From: RGIG5579 sp045544655
Lineage (GTDB): Bacteria; Bacillota; Clostridia; Oscillospirales; SIG627
Assembly (NCBI GenBank): GCA_045544655.1
Contig: JAZPZL010000152.1
Location: 1-26,824, forward strand
Length of the DNA stretch: 26,824 nt
Direction: 5' to 3'
The notes under the pieces were generated by a model. That model had not been told where the DNA came from and did not search any database. It worked only from the letters and a program-made list of their open reading frames with translations. Position numbers and translations under genes: made by a program. Shown here in pieces: positions 7,572 through 16,135 of the stretch; position 1 is the first letter of the stretch; each line of letters starts with the position of its first letter.

Positions 7572-8615
7572 TTACCAGCCCATTTTTGCGGTGCGGTCCA
7601 GAATGGCATCCCAGACGATATCCTTGCACCACCAGTGCGGCATGGGAGTTTCCACCATACGGCAAGCATCGGGGGCTCCTGCCGCCTTGTAGATCTCCTT
7701 GACGACTTCAAAAGAGTCGCGAACACCCTCAATGGGAAAGATCTTATCCCCCTGCCCTGCGATCACGGTAAAGGGACGAGGGGCAATGAGACAAGAAAGG
7801 TCTTCCATTTCAAACCAATCCAAAATGCCCGGAACGTAGTTGCAGGAGCAATGAGGTACGTTGAGAATCGAGGTCAGATAAGAGCAGAAGGCGCAGGAAG
7901 GCGCGCTGAACTTGATTCTTTCATCGTAACAAGCGGCGTAAAAGGAAATGGTGCCGCCGCCGGAATTGCCGGTAATAAGGATCTTATCGGTATCAAGACC
8001 CAGGTCCTTCATTCCTTCCAGAACGTCAATGGCGCGGGAAAGATCCCAGACCCGCTCGCCAAGAATGGTTCTGCCCAAGGCAAGGGCGGTCATTGCGGTA
8101 TGAATGCATTTTTTGGGTTTCTCCTTGCCCTTCTGAAATTCAGAAATGCTTTCACCCATTCCTCTCTGCTCCAGGCAAAGAGAAACGAAGCCGTGGCGTA
8201 CTGCCTGTACGCCGAACATCCCACGGTCCTTCTGATATTCCGCGTCCGCCTCAGACTTGGGGATCCCCACGGAATTGTGAAAACCGGAGGAATGCCCCTG
8301 CATGGTAATGGCAACGGGGTATTTTTTCTCCCCTGCATCGTCGGGAACCAGCAGGTAGCAAGGCACGATCGCGCCCTTCTCGCTTTCAAAGGTGAAGCGG
8401 ATGCGGCGGTAACCGTCCATCTGCACCTCTTCCTCCATTTCCACGTTTGGCTCGCAGGCGTTTTTTGCAATGCGGTCAAGCCCCAGCAGAGTAATAAATT
8501 TTTCTCTTACCTGCGCTTTCCAGGTATCAAACTCCACGTCGGGCGTAAAGCGAAGCTTCTTTTCCGCCCCGGGGAACAGTCCCAGGTGGCAAAGGTCACT
8601 GTTGATCGTTCTCAT
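7572..8615 (-). CDS. Alpha/beta hydrolase, acetyl xylan esterase-like
   Basis: The start is set at the ATG at 8615, which has AGGAGG nine bases upstream; a longer frame reaching 8693 has an implausible basic head. The 347-residue protein has the alpha/beta hydrolase order: an oxyanion-side MQGHSSG, the nucleophile elbow TGNSGGG (Ser218), Asp290 in GQGDKIFP and His327 in PMPHWW. It resembles the acetyl xylan esterase/cephalosporin deacetylase group, and has no signal peptide, so it would act on imported substrates. Its start overlaps the end of the upstream membrane protein gene by 20 bp, so the two form an operon. Confidence 0.85.
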   Translation of the reverse strand: MRTINSDLCHLGLFPGAEKKLRFTPDVEFDTWKAQVREKFITLLGLDRIAKNACEPNVEMEEEVQMDGYRRIRFTFESEKGAIVPCYLLVPDDAGEKKYPVAITMQGHSSGFHNSVGIPKSEADAEYQKDRGMFGVQAVRHGFVSLCLEQRGMGESISEFQKGKEKPKKCIHTAMTALALGRTILGERVWDLSRAIDVLEGMKDLGLDTDKILITGNSGGGTISFYAACYDERIKFSAPSCAFCSYLTSILNVPHCSCNYVPGILDWFEMEDLSCLIAPRPFTVIAGQGDKIFPIEGVRDSFEVVKEIYKAAGAPDACRMVETPMPHWWCKDIVWDAILDRTAKMGW

Positions 8616-9315
8616 TGGTGTTCTCCTCCTCTTTATTCTCCTCTTGTGTAGATGCGGGATCGTAGCCGAATGCCAAGGAGTCTTCCCCTGCATTTTTATC
8701 CGCTACCCCGCTCTGCGCCTCTTGGGCAGCCTTTTCGGCGGCGCGCTTTGCATAAAGCTCATTCTCCACCAGCTTCTTGCAACGGAAAAAGCAGAATACG
8801 TTGCCAAAGGGAACCAGCACGTACAGCAAAAAGTATTTGATAGACTTTTGCGGAACCAGCTCCTCAAAGATTTTGTAAACGCACACTGCGGTCAGATAGC
8901 TGAGTGCCATTGCCACGATCAGCACCACGATATATACCAGATAAAAAACGATGAAGGGTGCAAACAAAACCTCTTCGTAATAAAATTCACCCGTTGCCTC
9001 GGAAATCCCGATGTATGCAAGGATCGCGAACAAGCCCACGAACATCAACAAAAAAACCGCACAAACCGCAAGACTCAGGATCAAAAGAAGCTTTCCCCAT
9101 TTATGAGAAACGCCCCGCTTTGCCTCCAGCTGATCGGCAGTCGCACCGAGCACGTATGTATTCCCCACGGGGATCCAGGCGAGCCAGGCGTTTTTCACTC
9201 CCAAAACGTCAGCAAGCTGCATCATGGAAAGAGAAGATAAAATGTAGTTCGCCAGACCCACGGCGCACACCGCCAGATAAAAAAGAAGAAAAAATACGAT
9301 TGCAATTATTTCCAT
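8596..9315 (-). CDS. Polytopic membrane protein, unknown function
   Basis: A 239-residue protein with about four to five hydrophobic segments: residues 1-30, about 75-105, 118-150 and 163-182. The loop after the first segment contains MMQLADVLGVKNAWLAWIP followed by VGNTYVLG, a pattern I know from uncharacterised Clostridia membrane proteins. The last ~55 residues are cytoplasmic-looking, Ala/Glu/Asn-rich and low complexity, ending NENDQQ. A good ribosome site (CGGAGG) precedes the ATG. It is first in an operon with the esterase-like hydrolase; no function can be given. Confidence 0.78.
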   Translation of the reverse strand: MEIIAIVFFLLFYLAVCAVGLANYILSSLSMMQLADVLGVKNAWLAWIPVGNTYVLGATADQLEAKRGVSHKWGKLLLILSLAVCAVFLLMFVGLFAILAYIGISEATGEFYYEEVLFAPFIVFYLVYIVVLIVAMALSYLTAVCVYKIFEELVPQKSIKYFLLYVLVPFGNVFCFFRCKKLVENELYAKRAAEKAAQEAQSGVADKNAGEDSLAFGYDPASTQEENKEEENTNENDQQ

Positions 9316-9354
9316 AAAATACCTCCGAAAACAATCTTTGTGGATTCCGGTTTC

Positions 9355-9383
9355 ATTTTACCATCACGGAAAAAGAAAATCAA
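9355..9383 (-). promoter_or_regulatory. Sigma-A promoter for the membrane protein-esterase operon
   Basis: On the minus strand TTGATT (9383-9378), 17 bases, TAAAAT (9360-9355). The start would be about 9348, some 33 bases before the ATG at 9315. Confidence 0.72.
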
Positions 9384-9417
9384 GAAAAAACGAAAATCCG
9401 ATCCCGTTTTTTTCTCC

Positions 9418-9447
9418 TTTACAAAACACCCTCTGATAGGATATAAT
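9418..9447 (+). promoter_or_regulatory. Sigma-A promoter upstream of the ECF sigma operon
   Basis: TTTACA (9418-9423), an 18-base spacer and a perfect TATAAT (9442-9447). It would give basal transcription with a leader of about 100 bases. Confidence 0.65.
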
Positions 9448-9495
9448 GGAAAAAAGAAAAATAAATCGAAATAATTCAAAAAAATAAATTCTCCC

Positions 9496-9525
9496 TGTGA
9501 CTTTTCGCCGCACTCATTCGTTTGT
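9496..9525 (+). promoter_or_regulatory. Possible ECF-type autoregulatory promoter
   Basis: TGTGAC (9496-9501) and CGTTTGT (9519-9525) are separated by 17 bases and end about 26 bases before the ECF start codon. ECF sigma factors often drive their own operon from a GTGAC/AAC-type -35 and a CGT-type -10. The match is by eye only. Confidence 0.4.
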
Positions 9526-9551
9526 ATAGATAGGGAGGGAAAGGAAGTACC

Positions 9552-10034
9552 TTGACTCCGGCAAAGCTGCAAGCATTTGAAGCGGCGTACACCGCCTATT
9601 CGCCTATGGTTTTCAGGGTGGCACTTTCCCATTTGAAAAATCGGGAGGATGCGGAAGACCTGCTTCACGACGTTTTTATCAAATTTATGGAAAAGATGCA
9701 GTATCTGAACGACGAGGAGCATAAGCGCGCCTGGCTGGTTCGCGTAACGGTCAATGCTTGCCGGGACACCTTGCGGAAGAAAAGCTACCGCGATCATCTG
9801 TCCCTGGACGAGGTATCGGAGCAGGCTGCCCTGGATCAAGCGGACAAGCCCGACGTTTTTTACGCCTTGGAATCCCTTCCCGAACAAGACAGAACGGTCA
9901 TCCTTTTGCACGATCTGGAGGGCTACGCCATCAAGGAGGTGGCCGCAATGCTGGGAATCGGACTGTCTGCCGCCAAGATGCGCCTTTTCCGCGCAAGAGA
10001 GCGGCTGAAAAGACGGGTGGAAAGTGAGGGATAA
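9552..10034 (+). CDS. ECF-type RNA polymerase sigma factor
   Basis: A 160-residue sigma-70 family protein with only regions 2 and 4, the extracytoplasmic-function layout. Region 2 includes NREDAEDLLHDVFIKF (about 30-45) and the WLVRVTVNACRD segment (about 61-72). Region 4 starts LPEQDRTVILLHDLEGYAIK and continues with the DNA-reading helix LGIGLSAAKMRLFRARERLK. The start is a TTG at 9552 behind AAGGAAG. The next gene begins 1 bp after the stop and encodes a single-pass membrane protein, the usual sigma/anti-sigma arrangement. Confidence 0.93.
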   Translation: MTPAKLQAFEAAYTAYSPMVFRVALSHLKNREDAEDLLHDVFIKFMEKMQYLNDEEHKRAWLVRVTVNACRDTLRKKSYRDHLSLDEVSEQAALDQADKPDVFYALESLPEQDRTVILLHDLEGYAIKEVAAMLGIGLSAAKMRLFRARERLKRRVESEG

Positions 10035-10035
10035 T

Positions 10036-10536
10036 ATGTTTGACGAAAAAGACATCGCGCAATACCGAAGCGTCTTGCCGGCGGATCGCGTGAAAGCAGA
10101 GATCCTTGCGGATCTGGATCGCGGCATAAACAGTAAAAAAACGGAAAAAATAAATCTGTCCCGCACATTTTCTCTCATTGCCGCGTGTCTCGTTTTGGTG
10201 CTTTCCGCCGTATTTTTATTCGGCACGGCACAAAGCTCCCTTCTGCTTGAAGCGCAGGAGGGTGTGATGAGCGCAAGAAGCATCGGCGAGACCCTTACCG
10301 CGAAAGCGGAATTCAAGCTTCCTACCGGGCTTACCGTAAGCGAAGGTCACCTCGTTGTTACCGACGCGGAAACGGGAGAGATCCTGGGGCAAGGAACCAA
10401 CCTTCGGGTACACGGAAACGTGATCGTCTGCTGGCGTTTGGAAGAAGCCGGGCAAAACGGAGAGCTGACCCTTTCCGCTCTGTGCCTGAAAGCCTCTTAC
10501 AAGGCCGAAAACGGTCAACTGATCCGAACCAAATAA
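10036..10536 (+). CDS. Probable membrane anti-sigma protein
   Basis: The start is placed at the ATG at 10036, preceded by GAGGG and separated from the sigma stop by 1 bp; a GTG at 10024 would overlap the sigma gene and lacks a better site. The 166-residue protein has a cytoplasmic head of about 43 residues (MFDEKDIAQYRSVLPADRVK), one transmembrane helix (about 45-65), and an extracytoplasmic beta-rich domain of 100 residues. The head is short and has no zinc HxxxCxxC motif, so the anti-sigma role rests on topology and position. Confidence 0.7.
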   Translation: MFDEKDIAQYRSVLPADRVKAEILADLDRGINSKKTEKINLSRTFSLIAACLVLVLSAVFLFGTAQSSLLLEAQEGVMSARSIGETLTAKAEFKLPTGLTVSEGHLVVTDAETGEILGQGTNLRVHGNVIVCWRLEEAGQNGELTLSALCLKASYKAENGQLIRTK

Positions 10537-10566
10537 ACACGTAATTTTATTTTAAGGAGAAAACAA

Positions 10567-11208
10567 ATGAAAAGAATCGTATTTGCACTGCTTGCACTGA
10601 CCCTTTTGATCTCTATGGCATCTTGCGGAGAGACCGCAAAAGAAACCGAAACCATGGACGAAGCAACCGTAACCGAGGAAACTGCCGAACTCACCACCGA
10701 GGAAGCTAAAAAGACCGAAGAAAAAGAAGAGGTGGAAGAGACCGGCGCCGCTGCCATCCTGAACAAAGCCTGGAACAAGCTGGGCGAGGACAAGAAGTTC
10801 CCCGTAATGGGCGGTGACTTTGACGCACCCGTTGACAACAAGGCAGGCAAGGTAAACATCAAGAACGTTGAAAATACCACTGCTACCCTGCACATCACCG
10901 AAGAGGATCTCGGCAAAGTAACCGAAGCTGCCGCCATCACCCATTTGATGAACGCAAACACCTTCACCTGTGCCGCTTATCAGGTAAAGAGCGAAGATGC
11001 AGCCGCTTTCACCTCATCCCTGAAGGACAGCATCAAAGCAACCCAGTGGATGTGCGGACAGCCCGATACTCTGGTCATCTACACCGTAGACGGTGAATAC
11101 GTAGTTGCCGCCTTCGGTAACAACGAAGCAATCGACAACTTTGAAGCAGGTCTGAACGAAGCCTTCGGCGCTGCTGCCGTTCTCAACGTAGAGGAAGCGC
11201 TCGCGTAA
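10567..11208 (+). CDS. Predicted lipoprotein of the ECF operon
   Basis: A 213-residue protein with a clear lipoprotein signal: MKRIVFALLALTLLISM then ASC, with Cys20 as the lipidated residue. Residues 22-58 are a Glu/Thr-rich linker (TEETAELTTEEAKKTEE). The rest is a compact domain without a recognised family, rich in Ala and ending NVEEALA. AAGGAG is six bases before the ATG. It lies 30 bp after the putative anti-sigma gene and 29 bp before the acyltransferase gene, with no terminator between, so it is probably made together with them at the cell surface. Confidence 0.78.
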   Translation: MKRIVFALLALTLLISMASCGETAKETETMDEATVTEETAELTTEEAKKTEEKEEVEETGAAAILNKAWNKLGEDKKFPVMGGDFDAPVDNKAGKVNIKNVENTTATLHITEEDLGKVTEAAAITHLMNANTFTCAAYQVKSEDAAAFTSSLKDSIKATQWMCGQPDTLVIYTVDGEYVVAAFGNNEAIDNFEAGLNEAFGAAAVLNVEEALA

Positions 11209-11237
11209 ATTCATTTTTCAGCAGAAAGGGGAAAGCA

Positions 11238-12638
11238 ATGCTATTTTCCGGTATTCCCTTCTTATTTTACTTTCTGCCGTGTGTACTGCTTCTGTACTTT
11301 CTCGCCCCGAAAAAACTGAAAAACACGGTCCTTCTCGTAACAAGCCTTGTGTTTTACGGTTGGGGTGAGCCAAAGTTTTTGATTCTGATGATAGCCTCAA
11401 TCTTGATCGGATACGTTTCCGGCCTCTTGATTGAGGCTTTCTCTCAAAAAAGAGTCAAAAGGATCGTTCTCATTTTCAACGTGACGATCAATCTTGCCTT
11501 TTTGGGAGTCTTCAAATACGCGGATTTTTTCGTTGAAAATTTCAACGCCGTCACAGGGCTTTCCCTTCCTTTTTTGAACCTCGCCCTTCCCATCGGAATC
11601 AGCTTTTACACCTTTCAGATGCTCAGCTACACGGTAGACGTTTACCGAGGTGACGTACCCGCGCAGAAGAATCCCGTGGACCTCGGCGCATATATCGCCA
11701 TGTTCCCTCAGCTCATTGCAGGTCCCATCGTGCGCTATGCAGACGTTGAAAAGCAGTTGAAGGAGCGCACCCAAAGCTTTGAGAACTTTGCCCTGGGCAT
11801 GCGGCGCTTCACAGCAGGACTTGCCAAGAAGGTGCTCATTGCCAACGTTCTCGGAGAGCTGTGTGACAAGTTTTACGCCACCGAGCAGAATTCCGTTCTC
11901 TTCGTATGGCTTTATACCGTGGCTTACTGTCTCCACGTTTATTTTGACTTTTCCGGTTATTCGGATATGGCGATCGGTCTGGGAAGGATCTTCGGGTTTC
12001 GTTTTATCGAAAACTTCAATTATCCCTTCATTTCAAAGAGCGCAACGGAATTCTGGAGAAGATGGCATATGTCCCTGGGAACCTGGTTCCGTGATTACGT
12101 ATACATCCCCATGGGCGGCAACCGCGTTCCCTTTCTCCGACACCTGTTCAATATTTTTACCGTTTGGTTTTTGACGGGCATCTGGCACGGCGCGGCTTGG
12201 AACTTCGTGATCTGGGGCTTATATTTTGCCGTCCTTCTGATTTTGGAAAAGCAGTTCATTCTGAAAATTCTCAATCGCTCCCGTGTGCTTTCACGCCTGT
12301 ATCTGCTAGTAGCGGTAGGGATCAGCTTCGTCATTTTCGGAGCCGCAGACCTTCCCGAAGCAGGCACGCGGATCGGTGCGATGTTCGGGCTTGGTGGTCT
12401 TCCCCTTGTTTCCGAGGAATTTCTCTACCAGCTTACCAGCTTCGCACCCATCCTTTTGATCGGAATCGTGGGAGCCACGCCCCTGCCAAAGGCGCTTTTC
12501 TCCCGTTTTTCGGACAAGGCATTTGGCAAAAAAGCCCTCATGGTTCTGGAGCCTTTGGGGATCCTTCTGCTATTGACGGTTTGCACCGCGTATCTCGTAG
12601 ACGGCTCCTTCAACCCCTTTTTGTATTTTCGTTTTTAA
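11238..12638 (+). CDS. MBOAT-family membrane O-acyltransferase (AlgI/DltB-like)
   Basis: The 466-residue polytopic protein belongs to the membrane-bound O-acyltransferases, which pass acyl groups across the membrane to surface polymers. Seen: FSGYSDMAIGLGRIFGFRF (238-256), NYPFISKSATEFWRRWHMSL (261-280) with the conserved His277, and TGIWHGAAWNF (313-323) with the expected catalytic His317. The opening MLFSGIPFLFYFLP is typical of AlgI-type members. The partner gene downstream (11 bp) encodes a DHHW/AlgJ-like protein, a standard pair for O-acetylation of an exopolysaccharide or wall polymer. The acceptor cannot be told from the sequence. Confidence 0.93.
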   Translation: MLFSGIPFLFYFLPCVLLLYFLAPKKLKNTVLLVTSLVFYGWGEPKFLILMIASILIGYVSGLLIEAFSQKRVKRIVLIFNVTINLAFLGVFKYADFFVENFNAVTGLSLPFLNLALPIGISFYTFQMLSYTVDVYRGDVPAQKNPVDLGAYIAMFPQLIAGPIVRYADVEKQLKERTQSFENFALGMRRFTAGLAKKVLIANVLGELCDKFYATEQNSVLFVWLYTVAYCLHVYFDFSGYSDMAIGLGRIFGFRFIENFNYPFISKSATEFWRRWHMSLGTWFRDYVYIPMGGNRVPFLRHLFNIFTVWFLTGIWHGAAWNFVIWGLYFAVLLILEKQFILKILNRSRVLSRLYLLVAVGISFVIFGAADLPEAGTRIGAMFGLGGLPLVSEEFLYQLTSFAPILLIGIVGATPLPKALFSRFSDKAFGKKALMVLEPLGILLLLTVCTAYLVDGSFNPFLYFRF

Positions 12639-12648
12639 GGAGGCAAGT

Positions 12649-13749
12649 ATGACGGATAAAATCAAATATATTGCCACGACCCTGATCTGCCTCCTGTTTT
12701 TCGGCGTTCTGTCTATATGGGCGATCCTCCGTCCCGCAGATGCTTTTTCCGATTCGGAGCGCAGAGCGCTGAAGCAATTTCCCGAATTCAGCGTTCAAAC
12801 GGTTCTTTCGGGAAGCTTTATGCAAAATTTCGAAGGCTACACCTTGGATCAATTTCCTATGCGGGAGACCTTTCGCTCCCTCAAAGCGCAGATAGCGAAA
12901 AACGTCTTCTTGCGCAAGGACAACAACGAACTGTACGAAGCGGACGGATTCCTGTCAAAATTGGATTATCCCTTGGATGAAAAATCCGTAGACCGTGCCG
13001 CAGAGCGTTTCCGCTTCGTTTACGAAAAATATCTGGCGGACAAAAACGTAAATGCGTATATCGCAGTCATTCCCGACAAAAACGCCTTTCTTGCAAAGGA
13101 CAACGGATACCCCGCTATGGATTACGATGCCCTTTACGAGCGCATCTACGGGAAGACGGAGTTTCTCAAGCCCATTGAGCTGCGGGGAACGGTAGGCGCG
13201 GAGGACTTTTACAAAACGGATACCCACCTGAGACAAGAAAAGCTTTTGCCCCTTGCTTCCGCGCTTCTGGAAGGAATGGGCGGCAAAGCGGATGCAAGCT
13301 ACGAGACCGTAACGCTCCCCCATCCCTTCCGCGGCGTGTATCACGGGCAGTCCGCTCTGAATCCGAAGCCGGATACGCTCCGCTATCTGACCAACGAACC
13401 CTTGGAAAACTGCAAGGTGTTCGACCATCAGAACAATCGCGAGATCAAGGTCTACGATCTTGAAAAAGCGGAGGGGAAGGACCCCTACGAGCTTTTCCTT
13501 TCAGGACCCTTGTCCCTGGTGACCGTAGAGAATCCCGATGCCCAAACGGAAAAGGAGCTGATCCTCTTCCGCGATTCCTTCGGAAGTGCCGTCGCCCCCC
13601 TTCTCGCGGAGGATTACCGCAAGATCACCCTGGTGGATATTCGTTATCTCCACCCCATGCTTTTGGGAAGCTTCATTCAGTTTGATTCTCAGGACGTGCT
13701 GTTCCTATACAGCTCCGCCGTCCTGAACAACAGCGAAACCATCAAATAA
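12649..13749 (+). CDS. DHHW/AlgJ-like SGNH-type protein, MBOAT partner
   Basis: A 366-residue protein with an uncleaved N-terminal membrane anchor (about 5-28) and an extracellular domain. Sequence landmarks match the DHHW/AlgX/AlgJ group: FPEFS with LSGSFMQNFEGYTLDQFPMR (N-terminal family signature), DTHL at 191-194 in place of DHHW, giving the Asp191/His193 pair, and LFRDSFGSA with Ser310. These would form a Ser-His-Asp site that takes the acyl group from the MBOAT partner and transfers it to a glycan outside the cell. It closes the ECF operon, 5 bp before a terminator. Confidence 0.88.
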   Translation: MTDKIKYIATTLICLLFFGVLSIWAILRPADAFSDSERRALKQFPEFSVQTVLSGSFMQNFEGYTLDQFPMRETFRSLKAQIAKNVFLRKDNNELYEADGFLSKLDYPLDEKSVDRAAERFRFVYEKYLADKNVNAYIAVIPDKNAFLAKDNGYPAMDYDALYERIYGKTEFLKPIELRGTVGAEDFYKTDTHLRQEKLLPLASALLEGMGGKADASYETVTLPHPFRGVYHGQSALNPKPDTLRYLTNEPLENCKVFDHQNNREIKVYDLEKAEGKDPYELFLSGPLSLVTVENPDAQTEKELILFRDSFGSAVAPLLAEDYRKITLVDIRYLHPMLLGSFIQFDSQDVLFLYSSAVLNNSETIK

Positions 13750-13754
13750 AAAGT

Positions 13755-13790
13755 AAGCCTTGAAAGCATTTGGTTTTCAAGGCTTTTTTC
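13755..13790 (+). terminator. Terminator of the ECF-acyltransferase operon
   Basis: AAGCCTTGAAA and TTTCAAGGCTT (13755-13765 and 13775-13785) form an 11-bp stem with a 9-base loop, followed by a T run. Confidence 0.9.
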
Positions 13791-13828
13791 TTATTCAAAT
13801 ATTTTTATCGTTTTTCGATAATTTTTTA

Positions 13829-13857
13829 TTGACATTCGGAATTTTCTGTGCTATCTT
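13829..13857 (+). promoter_or_regulatory. Sigma-A promoter for the DUF2975-XRE-DUF4153 operon
   Basis: A perfect TTGACA (13829-13834), 17 bases, TATCTT (13852-13857). The start would lie near 13864, about 25 bases before the ATG at 13889. Confidence 0.78.
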
Positions 13858-13888
13858 AAGATCAGAAAAAGAAAAACAGGAGGACGTT

Positions 13889-14362
13889 ATGCCGAAAATC
13901 TCAAAAAAATTATCCACCACTCTTTCCTTATTCCTCGCAGGATTCTTTTTTCTTTGCTGCATCGCGGGACTCTTCGTGCTTCCGCAACTGACCGAAATGC
14001 TCATCAATACCAAGGACAACGTCGGCAACCGAGAAAGCATCACGCAGCTGGGACGCACCCTCTCTCTGATTTGTGCTTACGGAGTCGTTTTGGATCTGAT
14101 GCTGGCGGATCTCTTTCTTTTTCAGCTGCTTCTGCGCGTTCGGAAAGGAGAGGTATTCACCGACGGCGCAGTCGCAATGATCCGCGGGGTCTCCTGGTGC
14201 TGTATGGCTCTTTGCCTTCCCTTCGGGTATCTCGGAATTCATTTTCAATTGGCGTGGATCGTTTGTTTCCTCGCGCTTTTTCTCGGGCTGAGCTTGCGGG
14301 TATGTAAAAACGCTTTTGAAGAAGCCACTGCAATAAAGCAGGAAAACGATCTGACGGTATAA
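13889..14362 (+). CDS. DUF2975-family membrane protein
   Basis: The start is the ATG at 13889, six bases after AGGAGG; a longer frame would begin inside the preceding terminator, upstream of the promoter. The 157-residue protein has four predicted transmembrane helices (about 12-33, 50-75, 98-116 and 118-136) and the segment LRVRKGEVFTDGAVAMIRG, typical of DUF2975. Family members are commonly encoded beside a very small XRE regulator, as here (10 bp downstream). The pair is often treated as a membrane-linked regulatory module, but its signal is unknown. Confidence 0.82.
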   Translation: MPKISKKLSTTLSLFLAGFFFLCCIAGLFVLPQLTEMLINTKDNVGNRESITQLGRTLSLICAYGVVLDLMLADLFLFQLLLRVRKGEVFTDGAVAMIRGVSWCCMALCLPFGYLGIHFQLAWIVCFLALFLGLSLRVCKNAFEEATAIKQENDLTV

Positions 14363-14372
14363 AGGGGAAAAT

Positions 14373-14582
14373 ATGATTATCATTCATCTGGACGTTATGA
14401 TGGCAAAGCGGAAAATGTCACTGAACGAGCTTTCCGAAAAGGTCGGCATTACCCTCGCCAATCTATCCATTCTGAAAAACAACAAAGCAAAAGCCATCCG
14501 CTTTTCCACGCTGGAAGCAATATGCAAAGCGCTGGACTGCACGGTTGCCGATCTGATCGAGTACGTACCCGACGAGAGATAA
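14373..14582 (+). CDS. Small XRE/YozG-type helix-turn-helix regulator
   Basis: A 69-residue single-domain DNA-binding protein. The helix-turn-helix runs MSLNELSEKVGITLANLSIL (about 15-34), followed by the family tail FSTLEAICKALDCTVADLIEY. It matches the YozG/Cro-CI type that accompanies DUF2975 proteins. AAAGGGG precedes the ATG. It lies between a DUF2975 membrane protein and a large polytopic protein with gaps of about 10 bp on both sides, so all three are likely co-transcribed and perhaps autoregulated. Confidence 0.92.
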   Translation: MIIIHLDVMMAKRKMSLNELSEKVGITLANLSILKNNKAKAIRFSTLEAICKALDCTVADLIEYVPDER

Positions 14583-14593
14583 GGAGGTAAACG

Positions 14594-16123
14594 ATGAATA
14601 CGGTTCAAACCATTCCCCCAACACAAAAGCCCGTCTACACCGCAGAAGATACGGCGTATGCTTGGCTCTGTCTTTTCTTTGCATTTTCGTATTGTCAGGC
14701 AACCCCCGTAAAAAGAAATCCGTTTGGCGCTTTTCTGCTGATTCTTGCAATCTATACCGCAGGCTTTGTCATTACAAGGCTGAAAAAGCGAAGGCTTTCT
14801 CCCGCATGCATCATCAGTGCCGTCTCCTCCGTTGTGATCGGCTCGGCATTGATTCTGACCGATACGGCGTTCCTAATGGGTCTGTCTATGGCATATTCTC
14901 TTGCAAGCTTCGGGTACTTTCTCTACGCTGCGTTTGACAATTGTATAGAAAAAGGCTTTTCCGACTACGTTTTCGTGGATTTCATCAAGATCCTGTTCTT
15001 TTTTCCATTCCGTTCCATCGTTTCCATTTTTTCTGCACTCTTTAATAAAACCACGCAAAAAGGCTCTATGATTCTGGTCAAGATCCTTGTCGGCTTGACC
15101 CTTGCCATCTTTCCCACCGTATTCGTTTTGTTACTCCTGTCCTACGACGACGGTTTCAAAAGTATTTTGCGCGATCTGTTCGATTTCAATTTCAGCGATC
15201 TTGCAAAGCTTCTCTCCTCCCTATGGTTTGCACTCCCCTTGGGAATGTACGGCTTCGGATTATACAACTCTGCCCGAATCAACGCGATGAAGGATCGCTT
15301 CACCGCAGAAAGCTGCAAAACAATGCTTCAAAAGATCCGGATCCTACCGGGACTTACTGCAATCGTTTCCGTTTTGCCCATCCTCTTTCTGTACGCGGTC
15401 TTCTTCGTATCTCAATGGAAATACTACGTTTCCGGATTTACCGGAGTCCTGCCGGAGCATTTCAGCTATGCAGAATATGCAAGACAAGGATTTTTCGAGC
15501 TTTGTGCGGTTTCGGTGCTCAATCTGCTCCTGATCGTTTCCATCATCTTCTTTATGAAGCGAAATCATAAGGGAAAGTCCCTTGCTTTAAAATTGATTGC
15601 TACAGCTTTCTGCCTTTGCACGTTGATCCTGATCTGTACCGCCATGGCAAAGCTGATCATGTACATCTCCATCTACGGCTTGACTCAGAAGCGCATTTAC
15701 GCAATGTGGCTGATGCTTCTCATCGGCATTGTGTATTTGATCCTTGCACTGGGGCAATTCTTCTGCAAGATCAAGACGGTAGCGGCTTGTCTCAGCGTTG
15801 CGATCCTGATGTTTGCCTGCCTTGCAGTATGCAACGTAAACGCTTTATGTGCAAGCTATAACGTTGACCGGTACTTATCCGGTGATTTAAAATCGATCGA
15901 TGCCGATGCAATGGAAGAGCTGGGGGATTCCGCCATTCCTTCTTTGGTTCGGCTGGCAAAGAACATAGACGATGAAAGGGACCCCGCTCTCAAGGTAGAG
16001 ATCGACACGCTTTTAAATCGAAAAGCAGAGCGTTTCCGCGAAGAAGAATTTTCGCTTTTCTCCTTCTCCGTACCTTCAGCGCAGGCAAAGAACGCCTTGC
16101 ACGATTACGTACCCTTTTCATAA
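14594..16123 (+). CDS. Polytopic membrane protein, DUF4153/DUF4173-like
   Basis: A 509-residue membrane protein with roughly ten to twelve hydrophobic helices spread from residue 20 to 420, and a soluble C-terminal tail of about 85 residues. The segment LPEHFSYAEYARQGFFELC (about 285-305) is the recognisable mark of the DUF4153/DUF4173 group. AAGGAGG seven bases before the ATG is the strongest ribosome site in this operon. It follows the DUF2975/XRE pair by 11 bp and is last before a terminator. No molecular function is known to me for this group. Confidence 0.8.
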   Translation: MNTVQTIPPTQKPVYTAEDTAYAWLCLFFAFSYCQATPVKRNPFGAFLLILAIYTAGFVITRLKKRRLSPACIISAVSSVVIGSALILTDTAFLMGLSMAYSLASFGYFLYAAFDNCIEKGFSDYVFVDFIKILFFFPFRSIVSIFSALFNKTTQKGSMILVKILVGLTLAIFPTVFVLLLLSYDDGFKSILRDLFDFNFSDLAKLLSSLWFALPLGMYGFGLYNSARINAMKDRFTAESCKTMLQKIRILPGLTAIVSVLPILFLYAVFFVSQWKYYVSGFTGVLPEHFSYAEYARQGFFELCAVSVLNLLLIVSIIFFMKRNHKGKSLALKLIATAFCLCTLILICTAMAKLIMYISIYGLTQKRIYAMWLMLLIGIVYLILALGQFFCKIKTVAACLSVAILMFACLAVCNVNALCASYNVDRYLSGDLKSIDADAMEELGDSAIPSLVRLAKNIDDERDPALKVEIDTLLNRKAERFREEEFSLFSFSVPSAQAKNALHDYVPFS

Positions 16124-16135
16124 ACAGAGCAGGAC

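Noticed and set aside
7560..8651. A 363-codon plus-strand frame over the esterase gene
   Set aside because: Starts at the edge of the terminator and is antisense to a complete catalytic triad; no family likeness.
8616..8693. Longer N-terminus for the esterase-like gene
   Set aside because: The extra 26 residues are basic and lack family likeness, and AGGAGG sits directly before the ATG at 8615.
13760..13888. Longer N-terminus for the DUF2975 gene
   Set aside because: It would start within the preceding terminator and upstream of the TTGACA/TATCTT promoter.
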